Positions 36,884 to 50,170 of a stretch of 64,000 nucleotides of DNA are shown here, piece after piece. The notes beneath the pieces are model-generated. The model saw only the letters and a list, made by a program, of their open reading frames with translations. It made no database searches and was not told where the DNA came from. A program made the position numbers and the translations under genes. The DNA is taken from the NCBI GenBank assembly GCA_903813345.2, contig CAIIXF020000006.1, forward strand, positions 32,581,524 through 32,645,523, in the 5' to 3' direction. Origin of the DNA: Owenia fusiformis. Lineage: Eukaryota; Annelida; Polychaeta; Sabellida; Oweniidae. Positions within the stretch are counted from its first letter, which is position 1, and the number at the start of each line of letters is the position of its first letter.

Positions 36884-37436
36884 AATGATGTTATAGTTCA
36901 AGTTGAACAGAGTGGTGATATCTCGTGTCATCTCGGGATGACACGTCGCCGGACGAGACACTCTTAGGATGAGATCCTCCTCGGATGAGCGGTACGAAAT
37001 AATTTTTTCTTTCTAAAATTGAAATTAATGGTATAAAATGATGTTATAGTTCAAGTTGAACAGAGTGGTGATGTCTGGTGTCATCTCGGGATGACATGTC
37101 GCCGGACGAGACACTCTTAGGATGAGATCCTCCTCGGATGAGCGGTACGAAATAAATTTTTCTTTCTAAAATTGAAATTAATGGTATAAATGATGTTATA
37201 GTTCAAGTTGAACAGAGTGGTGATGTCTGGTGTCATCTCGGGATGACACGTCGCCGGACGAGACACTCTTAGGATGAGATCCTCCTCGGATGAGCGGTAC
37301 GAAATTAATTTTTCTTTCTAAAATTGAAATTAATGGTATAAAATGATGTTATAGTTCAAGTTGAACAGAGTGGTGATGTCTCGTGTCATCTCGGGATGAC
37401 ACGTCGCCGGACGAGACACTCTTAGGATGAGATCCT

Positions 37437-39127
37437 CCTTGGATGAGCGGTACGAAATAAATTTGTCTTTCTAAAATTGAAATTAATGGTATAAAATGAT
37501 GTTATAGTTCAAGTTGAACAGAGTGGTGATGTCTGGTGTCATCTCGGGATGACAAGTCGCCGGACGAGACACTCTTAGGATGAGATCCTCCTTGGATGAG
37601 CGGTACGAAATAAATTTTTCTTTCTAAAATTGAAATTAATTGTATAAAATGATGTTATAGTTTAAGTTGAACAGAGTGGTGATGTCTGGTGTCATTTCGG
37701 GATGACATGTCGCCGGACGAGACACTCTTAGGATGAGATCCTCCTTGGATGAGCGGTACGAAATAAATTTTTCTTTCTAAAATTGAAATTAATGGTATAA
37801 AATGATGTTATAGTTTAAGTTGAACAGAGTGGTGATGTCTCGTGTCATCTTGGGATGACACGTCACCGGACGAGACACTCTTAGGATGAGATCCTCCTCT
37901 GATGAGCGGTACGAAATAAATTTTTCTTTCTAAAATTGAAATTAATGGTATAAAATGATGTTATAGTTCAAGTTGAACAGAGTGGTGATGTCTGGTGTCA
38001 TCTCGGGATGACACGTCGCCGGACGAGACACTCTTAGGATGAGATCCTCCTCGGATGAGCGGTACGAAATAAATTTTTCTTTCTAAAATTGAAATTAATG
38101 GTATAAAATGATGTTATAGTTCAAGTTGAACAGAGTGGTGATGTCTCGTGTCATCTCGGGATGACACGTCGCCGGACGAGACACTCTTAGGATGAGATCC
38201 TCCTCGGATGAGCGGTACGAAATAAATTTTTCTTTCTAAAATTGAAATTAATGGTATAAAATGATGTTATAGTTCAAGTTGAACAGAGTGGTGATGTCTG
38301 GTGTCATCTCGGGATGACACGTCGCCGGACGAGACACTCTTAGGATGAGATCCTCCTCGGATGAGCGGTACGAAATAAATTTTTCTTTCTAAAATTGAAA
38401 TTAATGGTATAAAATGATGTTATAGTTCAAGTTGAACAGAGTGGTGATGTCTGGTGTCATCTCGGGATGACACGTCGCCGGACGAGACACTCTTAGGATG
38501 AGATCCTCCTCGGATGAGCGGTACGAAATAAATTTTTCTTTCTAAAATTGAAATTAATGGTATAAAATGATGTTATAGTTCAAGTTGAACAGAGTGGTGA
38601 TGTCTCGTGTCATCTCGGGATGACACGTCGCCGGACGAGACACTCTTAGGATGAGATCCTCCTTGGATGAGCGGTACGAAATAAATTTGTCTTTCTAAAA
38701 TTGAAATTAATGGTATAAAATGATGTTATAGTTCAAGTTGAACAGAGTGGTGATGTCTGGTGTCATCTCGGGATGACACGTCGCCGGACGAGACACTCTT
38801 AGGATGAGATCCTCCTTGGATGAGCGGTACGAAATAAATTTTCTTTCTAAAATTGAAATTAATTGTATAAAATGATGTTATAGTTTAAGTTGAACAGAGT
38901 GGTGATGTCTGGTGTCATTTCGGGATGACACTGTCGCCGGACGAGACACTCTTAGGATGAGATCCTCCTTGGATGAGCGGTACGAAATAAATTTTTCTTT
39001 CTAAAATTGAAATTAATGGTATAAAATGATGTTATAGTTAAGTTGAACAGAGTGGTGATGTCTCGTGTCATCTTGGGATGACACGTCACCGGACGAGACA
39101 CTCTTAGGATGAGATCCTCCTCTGATG
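37437..39127 (+). repeat. Tandem duplication of an 8-monomer block
   Basis: A series of private variants occurs twice, offset by 8 x 153 = 1224 bp. They are CCTTGGATGAG with AAATTTGTC (37461 and 38685), AATTAATTGTATAAAATG, TAGTTTAAGTTG, GTCATTTCGGGATG, CTTGGGATGACACGTCACC, and CCTCTGATGAGC (37891 and ~39115). The two copies have since gained small indels of their own. Confidence 0.75.
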
Positions 39128-42100
39128 AGCGGTACGAAATAAATTTTTCTTTCTAAAATTGAAATTAATGGTATAAAATGATGTTATAGTTCAAGTTGAA
39201 CAGAGTGGTGATGTCTGGTGTCATCTCGGGATGACACGTCGCCGGACGAGACACTCTTAGGATGAGATCCTCCTCGGATGAGCGGTACGAAATAAATTTT
39301 TCTTTCTAAAATTGAAATTAATGGTATAAAATGATGTTATAGTTCAAGGTGAACAGAGTGGTGATGTCTGGTGTCATCTCGGGATGACACATCACCGGAC
39401 GAGACACTCTTAGGATGAGATCCTCCTCGGATGAGCGGTACGAAATAAATTTTTCTTTCTAAAATTGAAATTAATGGTATAAAATGATGTTATAGTTCAA
39501 GTTGAACAGAGTGGTGATGTCTCGTGTCATCTCGGGATGACACGTCGCCGGACGAGACACTCTTAGGATGAGATCCTCCTCGGATGAGCGGTACGAAATA
39601 AATTTTTCTTTCTAAAATTGAAATTAATGGTATAAAATGATGTTATAGTTCAAGTTGAACAGAGTGGTGATGTCTGGTGTCATCTCGGGATGACACGTCG
39701 CCGGACGAGACACTCTTAGGATGAGATCCTCCTCGGATGAGCGGTACGAAATAAATTTTTCTTTCTAAAATTGAAATTAATGGTATAAAATGATGTTATA
39801 GTTCAAGTTGAACAGAGTGGTGATGTCTGGTGTCATCTCGGGATGAAACGTCGCCGGACGAGACACTCTTAGGATGAGATCCTCCTCGGATGAGCGGTAC
39901 GAAATAAATTTTTCTTTCTAAAATTGAAATTAATGGTATAAAATGATGTTATAGTTCAAGTTGAACAGAGTGGTGATGTCTGGTGTCATCTCGGGATGAC
40001 ACGTTGCCGGACGAGACACTCTTAGGATGAGATCCTCCTCGGATGAGCGGTACGAAATAAATTTTTCTTTCTAAAATTGAAATTAATGGTATAAAATGAT
40101 GTTATAGTTCAAGTTGAACAGAGTGGTGATGTCTGGTGTCATCTCGGGATGACACGTCGCCGGACGAGACACTCTTAGGATGAGATCCTCCTCGGATGAG
40201 CGGTACGAAATAAATTTTTCTTTCTAAAATTGAAATTAATGGTATAAAATGATGTTATAGTTCAAGTTGAACAGAGTGGTGATGTCTCGTGTCATCTCGG
40301 GATGACACGTCGCTGGACGAGACACTCTTAGGATGAGATCCTCCTCGGATGAGCGGTACGAAATATATTTTTCTTTCTAAAATTGAAATTAATGGTATAA
40401 AATGATGTTATAGTTCAAGTTGAACAGAGTGGTGATGTCTGGTGTCATCTCGGGATGACACGTCGCCGGACGAGACACTCTTAGGATGAGATCCTCCTCG
40501 GATGAGCGGTACGAAATAAATTTTTCTTTCTAAAATTGAAATTAATGGTATAAAATGATGTTATAGTTCAAGGTGAACAGAGTGGTGATGTCTGGTGTCA
40601 TCTCGGGATGACACGTCGCTGGACAAGACACTCTTAGGATGAGATCCTCCTCGGATGAGCGGTACGAAATAAATTTTTCTTTCTAAAATTGAAATACATG
40701 GTATAAAATGATGTTATAGTTCAAGTTGAACAGAGTGGTGATGTCTGGTGTCATCTCGGGATGACACGTCGCCGGACGAGACACTCTTAGGATGAGATCC
40801 TCCTCGGATGAGCGGTACGAAATAAATTTTTCTTTCTAAAATTGAAATTAATGGTATAAAATGATGTTATAGTTCAAGTTGAACAGAGTGGTGTTGTCTC
40901 GTGTCATCTCGGGATGACACGTCGCCGGACGAGACGCTCTTAGGATGATATCCTCCTCGGATGAGCGGTACGAAATAAATTTTTCTTTCTAAAATTGAAA
41001 TTAATGGTATAAAATGATGTTATAGTTCAAGTTGAACAGAGTGGTGATGTCTCGTGTCATCTCGGGATGACACGTCGCCGGACGAGACACTCTTAGGATG
41101 AGATCCTCCTCGGATGAGCGGTACGAAATAAATTTTTCTTTCTAAAATTGAAATTAATGGTATAAAATGATGTTATAGTTCAAGGTGAACAGAGTGGTGA
41201 TGTCTGGTGTCATCTCGGGTTGACACGTCGCTGGACAAGACACTCTTAGGATGAGATCCTCCTCGGATGAGCGGTACGAAATAAATTTTTCTTTCTAAAA
41301 TTGAAATTAATGGTATAAAATGATGTTATAGTTCAAGTTGAACAGAGTGGTGATGTCTGGTGTCATCTCGGGATGACACGTCGCCGGACGAGACACTCTT
41401 AGGATGAGATCCTCCTCGGATGAGCGGTACGAAATAAATTTTTCTTTCTAAAATTGAAATTAATGGTATAAAATGATGTTATAGTTCAAGTTGAACAGAG
41501 TGGTGATGTCTCGTGTCATCTCGGGATGACACGTCGCTGGACGAGACACTCTTAGGATGAGATCCTCCTCAGATGAGCGGTACGAAATAAATTTTTCTTT
41601 CTAAAATTGAAATTAATGGTATAAAATGATGTTATAGTATAAGTTGAACAGAGTGGTGATGTCTCGTGTCATCTCGGGATGACACGTCGCCGGACGAGAC
41701 ACTCTTAGGATGAGATCCTCCTCGGATGAGCGGTACGAAATAAATTTTTCTTTCTAAAATTGAAATTAATGGTATAAAATGATGTTATAGTTCAAGTTGA
41801 ACAGAGTGGTGATGTCTGGTGTCATCTCGGGATGACACGTCGCCGGACGAGACACTCTTAGGATGAGATCCTCCTCGGATGAGCGGTACGAAATAAATGT
41901 TTCTTTCTAAAATTGAAATTAATGGTATAAAATGATGTTATAGTTCAAGTTGAACAGAGTGGTGATGTCTGGTGTCATCTCGGGATGACACGTCGCCGGA
42001 CGAGACACTCTTAGGATGAGATCCTCCTCGGATGAGCGGTACGAAATAAATTTTTCTTACTAAAATTGAAATTAATGGTAAAAAATGATGTTATAGTTCA

Positions 42101-45100
42101 AGTTGAACAGAGTGGTGATGTCTCGTGTCATCTCGGGATGACACGTCGCCGGACGAGACACTCTTAGGATGAGATCCTCCTCGGATGAGCGGTACGAAAT
42201 AAATTTTTCTTTCTAAAATTGAAATTAATGGTATAAAATGATGTTATAGTTCAAATTGAACAGAGTGGTGATGTCTCGTGTAATCTCGGGATGACACGTC
42301 GCCGGACGAGACACTCTTAGGATGAGATCCTCCTCGGATGAGTGGTACGAAATAAATTTTTCTTTCTAAAATTGAAATTAATGGTATAAAATGATGTTAT
42401 AGTTCAAGTTGAACAGAGTGGTGATGTCTGGTGTCATCTCGGGATGACACGTCGCCGGACGAGACACTCTTAGGATGAGATCCTCCTCGGATGAGCGGTA
42501 CTAAATAAATTTTTCTTTATAAAATTGAAATTAATGGTATAAAATGATGTTATAGTTCAAGTTGAACAGAGTGGTGATGTCTGGTGTCATCTCGGGATGA
42601 CACATCGCCGGACGAGACACTCTTAGGATGAGATCCTCCTCGGATGAGCGGTACGAAATAAATTTTTCTTTCTAAAATTGAAATTAATGGTATAAAATGA
42701 TGTTATAGTTCAAGTTGAACAGAGTGGTGATGTCTGGTGTCATCTTGGGATGACACGTCGCCGGACGAGACACTCTTAGGATGAGATCCTCCTTGGATGA
42801 GCGGTACGAAATAAATTTTTCTTTCTAAAATTGAAATTAATGGTATAAAATGATGTTATAGTTCAAGTTGAACAGAGTGGTGATGTCTGGTGTCATCTCG
42901 GGATGACACGTCGCCAGACGAGACACTCTTAGGATGAGATCCTCCTCGGATGAGCGGTACGAAATAAATTTTTCTTTCTAAAATTGAAATTAATGGTATA
43001 AAATGATGTTATAGTTCAAGTTGAACAGAGTGGTGATGTCTCGTGTCATCTCGGGATGACGCGTCACTGGACGAGACACTCTTAGGATGAGATCCTCCTC
43101 GGATGAGCGGTACGAAATAAATTTTTCTTTCTAAAATTGAAATTAATGGTATAAAATGATGTTATAGTTCAAGTTGAACAGAGTGGTGATGTCTGGTGTC
43201 ATCTCGGGATGACACGTCGACGGACGAGACACTCTTAGGATGAGATCCTCCTCGGATGAGCGGTACGAAATAAATTTTTCTTTCTAAAATTGAAATTAAT
43301 GGTATAAAATGATGTTATAGTTCAAGGTGAACAGAGTGGTGATGTCTGGTGTCATCTCGGGATGACACGTCGCTGGACAAGACACTCTTAGGATGAGATC
43401 CTCCTCGGATGAGCGGTACGAAATAAATTTTTCTTTCTAAAATTGAAATACATGGTATAAAATGATGTTATAGTTCAAGTTGAACAGAGTGGTGATGTCT
43501 GGTGTCATCTCGGGATGACACATCGCCGGACGAGACACTCTTAGGATGAGATCCTCCTCGGATGAGCGGTACGAAATAAATTTTTCTTTCTAAAATTGAA
43601 ATTAATGGTATAAAATGATGTTATAGTTCAAGTTGAACAGAGTGGTGATGTCTGGTGTCATCTCGGGATGACACGTCGCCGGACGAGACACTCTTAGGAT
43701 GAGATCCTCCTCGGATGAGCGGTACGAAATAAATTTTTCTTTCTAAAATTGAAAATAATGGTATAAAATGATGTTATAGTTCAAGTTGAACAGAGTGGTG
43801 ATGTCTCGTGTCATCTCGGGATGACACGTCGCCGGACGAGACACTCTTAGGATGAGATCCTCCTCGGATGAGCGGTACGAAATAAATTTTTCTTTCTAAA
43901 ATTGAAATTGATGGTATAAAATGATGTTATAGTTCAAGTTGAACAGAGTGGTGATGTCTCTTGTCATCTCGGGATGACACGTCGCCGGACGAGACATTCT
44001 TAGGATGGGATCCTCATCGGATGAGCGGTACGAAATAATTTTTTCTTTCTAAAATTGAAATTAATGGTATAAAATGATGTTATAGTTCAAGTTGAACAGA
44101 GTGGTGATGTCTCGTGTCATCTCGGGATGACACGTCGCCGGATGAGACACTCTTAGGATGAGATCCTCCTCGGATGAGCGGTACGAAATAAATTTTTCTT
44201 TCTAAAATTGAAATTAATGGTATAAAATGATGTTATAGTTCAAGTTGAATAGAGTGGTGATGTCTGGTGTCATCTCGGGATGACACGTCGCCGGACGAGA
44301 CACTCTTAGGATGAGATCCTCCTCGGATGAGCGGTACGAAATAAATTTTTCTTTCTAAAATTGAAATTAATGGTATAAAATGATGTTATAGTTCAAGTTG
44401 AACAGAGTGGTGATGTCTGGTGTCATCTCGGGATGACACGTCGCCGGACGAGACACTCTTAGGATGAGATCCTCCTCGGATGAGCGGTACGAAATAAATT
44501 TTTCTTTCTAAAATTGAAATTAATGGTATAAATTGATGTTATAGTTCAAGTTGAACAGAGTGGTGATGTCTCGTGTCATCTCGGGATGACACGTCGCCGG
44601 ACGAGACACTCTTAGGATGAGATCCTCCTCGGATGAGCGGTACGAAATAAATTTTTCTTTCTAAAATTGAAATTAATGGTATAAAATGGTGTTATAGTTC
44701 AAGTTGAACAGAGTGGTGATGTCTGGTGTCATCTCGGGATGACACGTCGCCGGACGAGACACTCTTAGGATGAGATCCTCCTCGGATGAGCGGTACGAAA
44801 TAAATTTTTCTTTCTAAAATTGAAATTAATGGTATAAAATGATGTTATAGTTCAAGTTGAACAGAGTGGTGATGTCTGGTGTCATCTCGGGATGACACGT
44901 CGCCGGCCGAGACACTCTTAGGATGAGATCCTCCTCGGATGAGCGGTACGAAATAAATTTTTCTTTCTAAAATTGAAATTAATGGTATAAAATGATGTTA
45001 TAGTTCAAGTTGAACAGAGTGGTGATGTCTCATGTCATCTCGGGATGACACGTCGCCGGACGAGACACTCTTAGGATGAGATCCTCCTCGGATGAGCGGT

Positions 45101-46560
45101 ACGAAATAAATTTTTCTTTCTAAAATTGAAATTAATGGTATAAAATGATGTTATAGTTCAAGTTGAACAGAGTGGTGATGTCTGGTGTCATCTCGGGATG
45201 ACACGTCGCCGGACGAGACACTCTTAGGATGAGATCCTCCTGGGATGAGCGGTACGAAATAAATTTTTCTTTCTAAAATTGAAATTAATGGTATAAAATT
45301 ATGTTATAGTTCAAGTTGAACAGAGTGGTGATGTCTCATGTCATCTCGGGATGACACGTCGCCGAACGAGACACTCTTAGGATGAGATCCTCCTCGGATG
45401 AGCGGTACGAAATAAATTTTTCTTTCTAAAATTGAAATTAATGGTATAAAATGATGTTATAGTTCAAGTTGAACAGAGTGGTGATGTTTCGTGTCATCTC
45501 GGGATGACACGTCGCCGGACGAGACACTCTTAAGATGAGATCCTCCTCGGATGAGCGGTACGAAATAAATTTTTCTTTCTAAAATTGAAATTAATGGTAT
45601 AAAATGATGTTATAGTTCAAGTTGAACAGAGTGGTGATGTCTGGTGTCATCTCGGGATGACACGTCGCCGGACGAGACACTCTTAGGATGAGATCCTCCT
45701 CGGATGAGCGGTACGAAATAAATATTTCTTTCTAAAATTGAAATTAATGGTATAAAATGATGTTATAGTTCAAGTTGAACAGAGTGGTGATGTCTCGTGT
45801 CATCTTGGGATGACACGTCGCCGACGAGACACTCTTAGGATGAGATCCTCCTCGGATGAGCGGTACGAAATAAATTTTTCTTTCTAAAATTGAAATTAAT
45901 GGTATAAAATGATGTTATAGTTCAAGTTGAACAGAGTGGTGATGTCTCGTGTCATTTGGGATGACACGTCGCCGGACGAGACACTCTTAGGATGAGATCC
46001 TCCTCGGATGAGCGGTACGAAATAAATTTTTCTTTCTAAAATTGAAATTAATGGTATAAAATGATGTTATAGTTCAAGTTGAACAGAGTGGTGATGTCTC
46101 GTGTCATCTCGAGATGACACGTCGCCGGACGAGACACTCTTAGGATGAGATCCTCCTCGGATGAGCGGTACGAAATAAATTTTTCTTTCTAAAATTGAAA
46201 TTAATGGTATAAAATGATGTTATAGTTCAAGTTGAACAGAGTGGTGATGTCTCGTGTCATCTCGGGATGACACGTCGCCAGACGAGACACTCTTAGGATG
46301 AGATCCTCCTCGGATGAGCGATACGAAATAAATTTTTCTTTCTAAAATTGAAATTAATGGTATAAAATGATGTTATAGTTCAAGTTGAACGGAGTGGTGA
46401 TGTCTCGTGTCATCTCGGGATGACACGTCGCCGGACGAGACACTCTTAGGATGAGATCCTCCTCGGATGAGCGGTACGAAATAAATTTTTCTTTCTAAAA
46501 TTGAAATTGATGGTTTAAAATGATGTTATAGTTCAAGTTGAATAGAGTGGTGATGTCTGG

Positions 46561-48370
46561 TCTCCGGCCGAGACACACTTAGGATGAGACCCTCCTCGGA
46601 CGAGCGCTACGAAATAAATTTTTCTCTCTAAAATTGAAATTAATGGTCTAAAATGATGTTATAGTTCAAGTTGAACAGAGTGGTGATGTCTCGTGTCATC
46701 TCGGGATGACACGTCTCCGGCCGAGACACACTTAGGATGAGACCCTCCTCGGACGAGCGCTACGAAATAAATTTTTCTCTCTAAAATTGAAATTAATGGT
46801 CTAAAATGATGTTATAGTTCAAGTTGAACAGAGTGGTGATGTCTCGTGTCATCTCGGGATGACACGTCTCCGGCCGAGAAACACTTAGGATGAGACCCTC
46901 CTCGGATGAGCGGTACGAAATAAATTTTTCTTTCTAAAATTAAAATTAATGGTATAAAATGATGTTATAGTTCAAGTTGAACAGAGTGGTGATGTCTCGT
47001 GTCATCTCGGGATGACACGTCTCCGGCCGAGACACACTTAGGATGAGACCCTCCTCGGACGAGCGCTACGAAATAAATTTTTCTCTCTAAAATTGAAATT
47101 AATGGTCTAAAATGATGTTATAGTTCAAGTTGAACAGAGTGGTGATGTCTCGTGTCATCTCGGGATGACACTTCTCCGGCCGAGACACACTTAGGATGAG
47201 ACCCTCCTCGGACGAGCGCTACGAAATAAATTTTTCTCTCTAAAATTGAAATTAATGGTCTAAAATGATGTTATAGTTCAAGTTGAACAGAGTGGTGATG
47301 TCTCGTGTCATCTCGGGATGACACGTCTCCGGCTGAGACACACTTAGGATGAGACCCTCCTCGGACGAGCGCTACGAAATAAATTTTTCTCTCTAAAATT
47401 GAAATAAATGATCTAAAATGATGTTATAGTTCAAGTTGAACAGAGTGGTGATGTCTCGTGTCATCTCGGGATGACACGTCTCCGGCCGAGACACACTTAG
47501 GATGAGACCCTCCTCGGACGAGCGCCACGAAATAAATTTTTCTCTCTAAAATTGAAATTAATGGTCTAAAATGATGTTATAGTTCAAGTTGAACAGAGTG
47601 GTGATGTCTCGTGTCATCTCGGGATGACACGTCTCCGGCCGAGACACACTTAGGATGAGACCCTCTCGGACGAGCGCTACGAAATAAATTTTTCTCTCTA
47701 AAATTGAAATTAATGGTCTAAAATGATGTTATAGTTCAAGTTGAACAGAGTGGTGATGTCTCATGTCATCTCGGGATGACACGTCTCTGGCCGAGACACA
47801 CTTAGGATGAGACCCTCCTCGGACGAGCGCTACAAAATAAATTTTTCTCTCTAAAATTGAAATTAATGGTCTAAAATGATGTTATAGTTCAAGTTGAACA
47901 GAGTTGTGATGTCTCGTGTCATCTCGGAATGACACGTCTCCGGCCGAGACACACTTAGGATGAGACCCTCCTCGGACGAGCGCTACGAAATAAATTTTTC
48001 TCTCTAAAATTGAAATTAATGGTCTAAAATGATGTTATAGTTCAAGTTGAACAGAGTGGTGATGTCTCGTGTCATCTCGGGATGACACGTCTCCGGCCGA
48101 GACACACTTAGGATGAGACCCTCCTCGGACGAGCGCTACGAAATAAATTTTTCTCTCTAAAATTGAAATTAATGGTCTAAAATGATGTTATAGTTCAAGT
48201 TGAACAGAGTGGAGATGTCTCGTGTCATCTCGGGATGACACGTCTCCGGCTGAGACACACTTAGGATGAGACCCTCCTCGGACGAGCGCTACGAAATAAA
48301 TTTTTCTCTCTACAATTGAAATTAATGGTCTAAAATGATGTTATAGTTCAAGTTGAACAGAGTGGTGATG
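46561..48370 (+). repeat. Type A block with one B-like patch
   Basis: About 12 type A monomers. The block begins abruptly: GATGTCTGG joins TCTCCGGCC, dropping 20 bp and breaking the 153-bp phase. Positions 46901-46955 carry B-type bases (GGATGAGCGGTACG, CTTTCTA, GGTATA) with the private change AAAATTAAAATTAATGG, making a hybrid monomer. A 1-bp deletion, CCCTCTCGG, lies at 47661. Confidence 0.92.
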
Positions 48371-50170
48371 TCTGGTGTCATCTCGGGATGACACGTCGCC
48401 GGCCGAGACACTCTTAGGATGAGATCCTCCTCGGATGAGCGGTACGAAATAAATTTTTCTTTCTAAAATTGAAATTAATGGTATAAAATGATGTTATAGT
48501 TCAAGTTGAACAGAGTGGTGATGTCTCATGTCATCTCGGGATGACACGTCGCCGGACGAGACACTCTTAGGATGAGATCCTCCTCGGATGAGCGGTACGA
48601 AATAAATTTTTCTTTCTAAAATTGAAATTAATGGTATAAAATGATGTTATAGTTCAAGTTGAACAGAGTGGTGATGTCTGGTGTCATCTCGGGATGACAC
48701 GTCGCCGGACGAGACACTCTTAGGATGAGATCCTCCTGGGATGAGCGGTACGAAATAAATTTTTCTTTCTAAAATTGAAATTAATGGTATAAAATTATGT
48801 TATAGTTCAAGTTGAACAGAGTGGTGATGTCTCGTGTCATCTCGGGATGACACGTCGCCGAACGAGACACTCTTAGGATGAGATCCTCCTCGGATGAGCG
48901 GTACGAAATAAATTTTTCTTTCTAAAATTGAAATTAATGGTATAAAATGATGTTATAGTTCAAGTTGAACAGAGTGGTGATGTTTCGTGTCATCTCAGGA
49001 TGACACGTCGCCGGACGAGACACTCTTAAGATGAGATCCTCCTCGGATGAGCGGTACGAAATAAATTTTTCTTTCTAAAATTGAAATTAATGGTATAAAA
49101 TGATGTTATAGTTCAAGTTGAACAGAGTGGTGATGTCTGGTGTCATCTCGGGATGACACGTCGCCGGACGAGACACTCTTAGGATGAGATCCTCCTCGGA
49201 TGAGCGGTACGAAATAAATATTTCTTTCTAAAATTGAAATTAATGGTATAAAATGATGTTATAGTTCAAGTTGAACAGAGTGGTGATGTCTCGTGTCATC
49301 TCGGGATGACACGTCGCCGGACGAGACACTCTTAGGATGAGATCCTCCTCGGATGAGCGGTACGAAATAAATTTTTCTTTCTAAAATTGAAATTAATGGT
49401 ATAAAATGATGTTATAGTTCAAGTTGAACAGAGTGGTGATGTCTCGTGTCATCTCGGGATGACACGTCGCCGGACGAGACACTCTTAGGATGAGATCCTC
49501 CTCGGATGAGCGGTACGAAATAAATTTTTCTTTCTAAAATTGAAATTAATGGTATAAAATGATGTTATAGTTCAAGTTGAACAGAGTGGTGATGTCTCGT
49601 GTCATCTCGAGATGACACGTCGCCGGACGAGACACTCTTAGGATGAGATCCTCCTCGGATGAGCGGTACGAAATAAATTTTTCTTTCTAAAATTGAAATT
49701 AATGGTATAAAATGATGTTATAGTTCAAGTTGAACAGAGTGGTGATGTCTCGTGTCATCTCGGGATGACACGTCGCCGGACGAGACACTCTTAGGATGAG
49801 ATCCTCCTCGGATGAGCGGTACGAAATAAATTTTTCTTTCTAAAATTGAAATTAATGGTATAAAATGATGTTATAGTTCAAGTTGAACGGAGTGGTGATG
49901 TCTCGTGTCATCTCGGGATGACACGTCGCCGGACGAGACACTCTTAGGATGAGATCCTCCTCGGATGAGCGGTACGAAATAAATTTTTCTTTCTAAAATT
50001 GAAATTGATGGTTTAAAATGATGTTATAGTTCAAGTTGAATAGAGTGGTGATGTCTGGTGTCATCTCTGGATGACACGTCGCCGGACGAGACACTCTTAG
50101 GATGAGATCCTCCTCGGATGAGTGGTACGAAATAAATTTTTCTTTCTAAAATTAAAATTAATGGTATAAA
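48371..50170 (+). repeat. Type B block
   Basis: About 12 type B monomers. Their private variants repeat in order those of 45.0-46.5 kb: CCTGGGATGAGCGG, AAAATTATG, GATGTTTCGTG, CTTAAGATGAG, AAATATTTC and TTGATGGTTTAAAATG. The last marker is at 46511 and 50009, 3498 bp apart (23 monomers minus 21 bp). This block is a segmental copy of the end of the large B array. Confidence 0.92.

Larger units (their letters stand above)
20906..46560 (+). repeat. 153-bp satellite array, subfamily B, forward
   Basis: About 165 monomers of the same 153-bp length, with G32, A37, T46, T59, T70, G76, T95 and A117. Position 8 alternates irregularly between C and G (TCTCGTGTC or TCTGGTGTC). The A-to-B switch lies between monomer positions 95 and 117, at about 20895-20916; the next monomer still carries the A-type C59. 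Shortened monomers occur near 23725, 26132, 29632 and 33133, and a small duplication near 33955. Higher-order duplications are visible, for example 4 monomers (34.4/35.0 kb) and 8 monomers (37.4/38.7 kb). A helentron-like insert interrupts it at 36567-36883. Confidence 0.97.
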
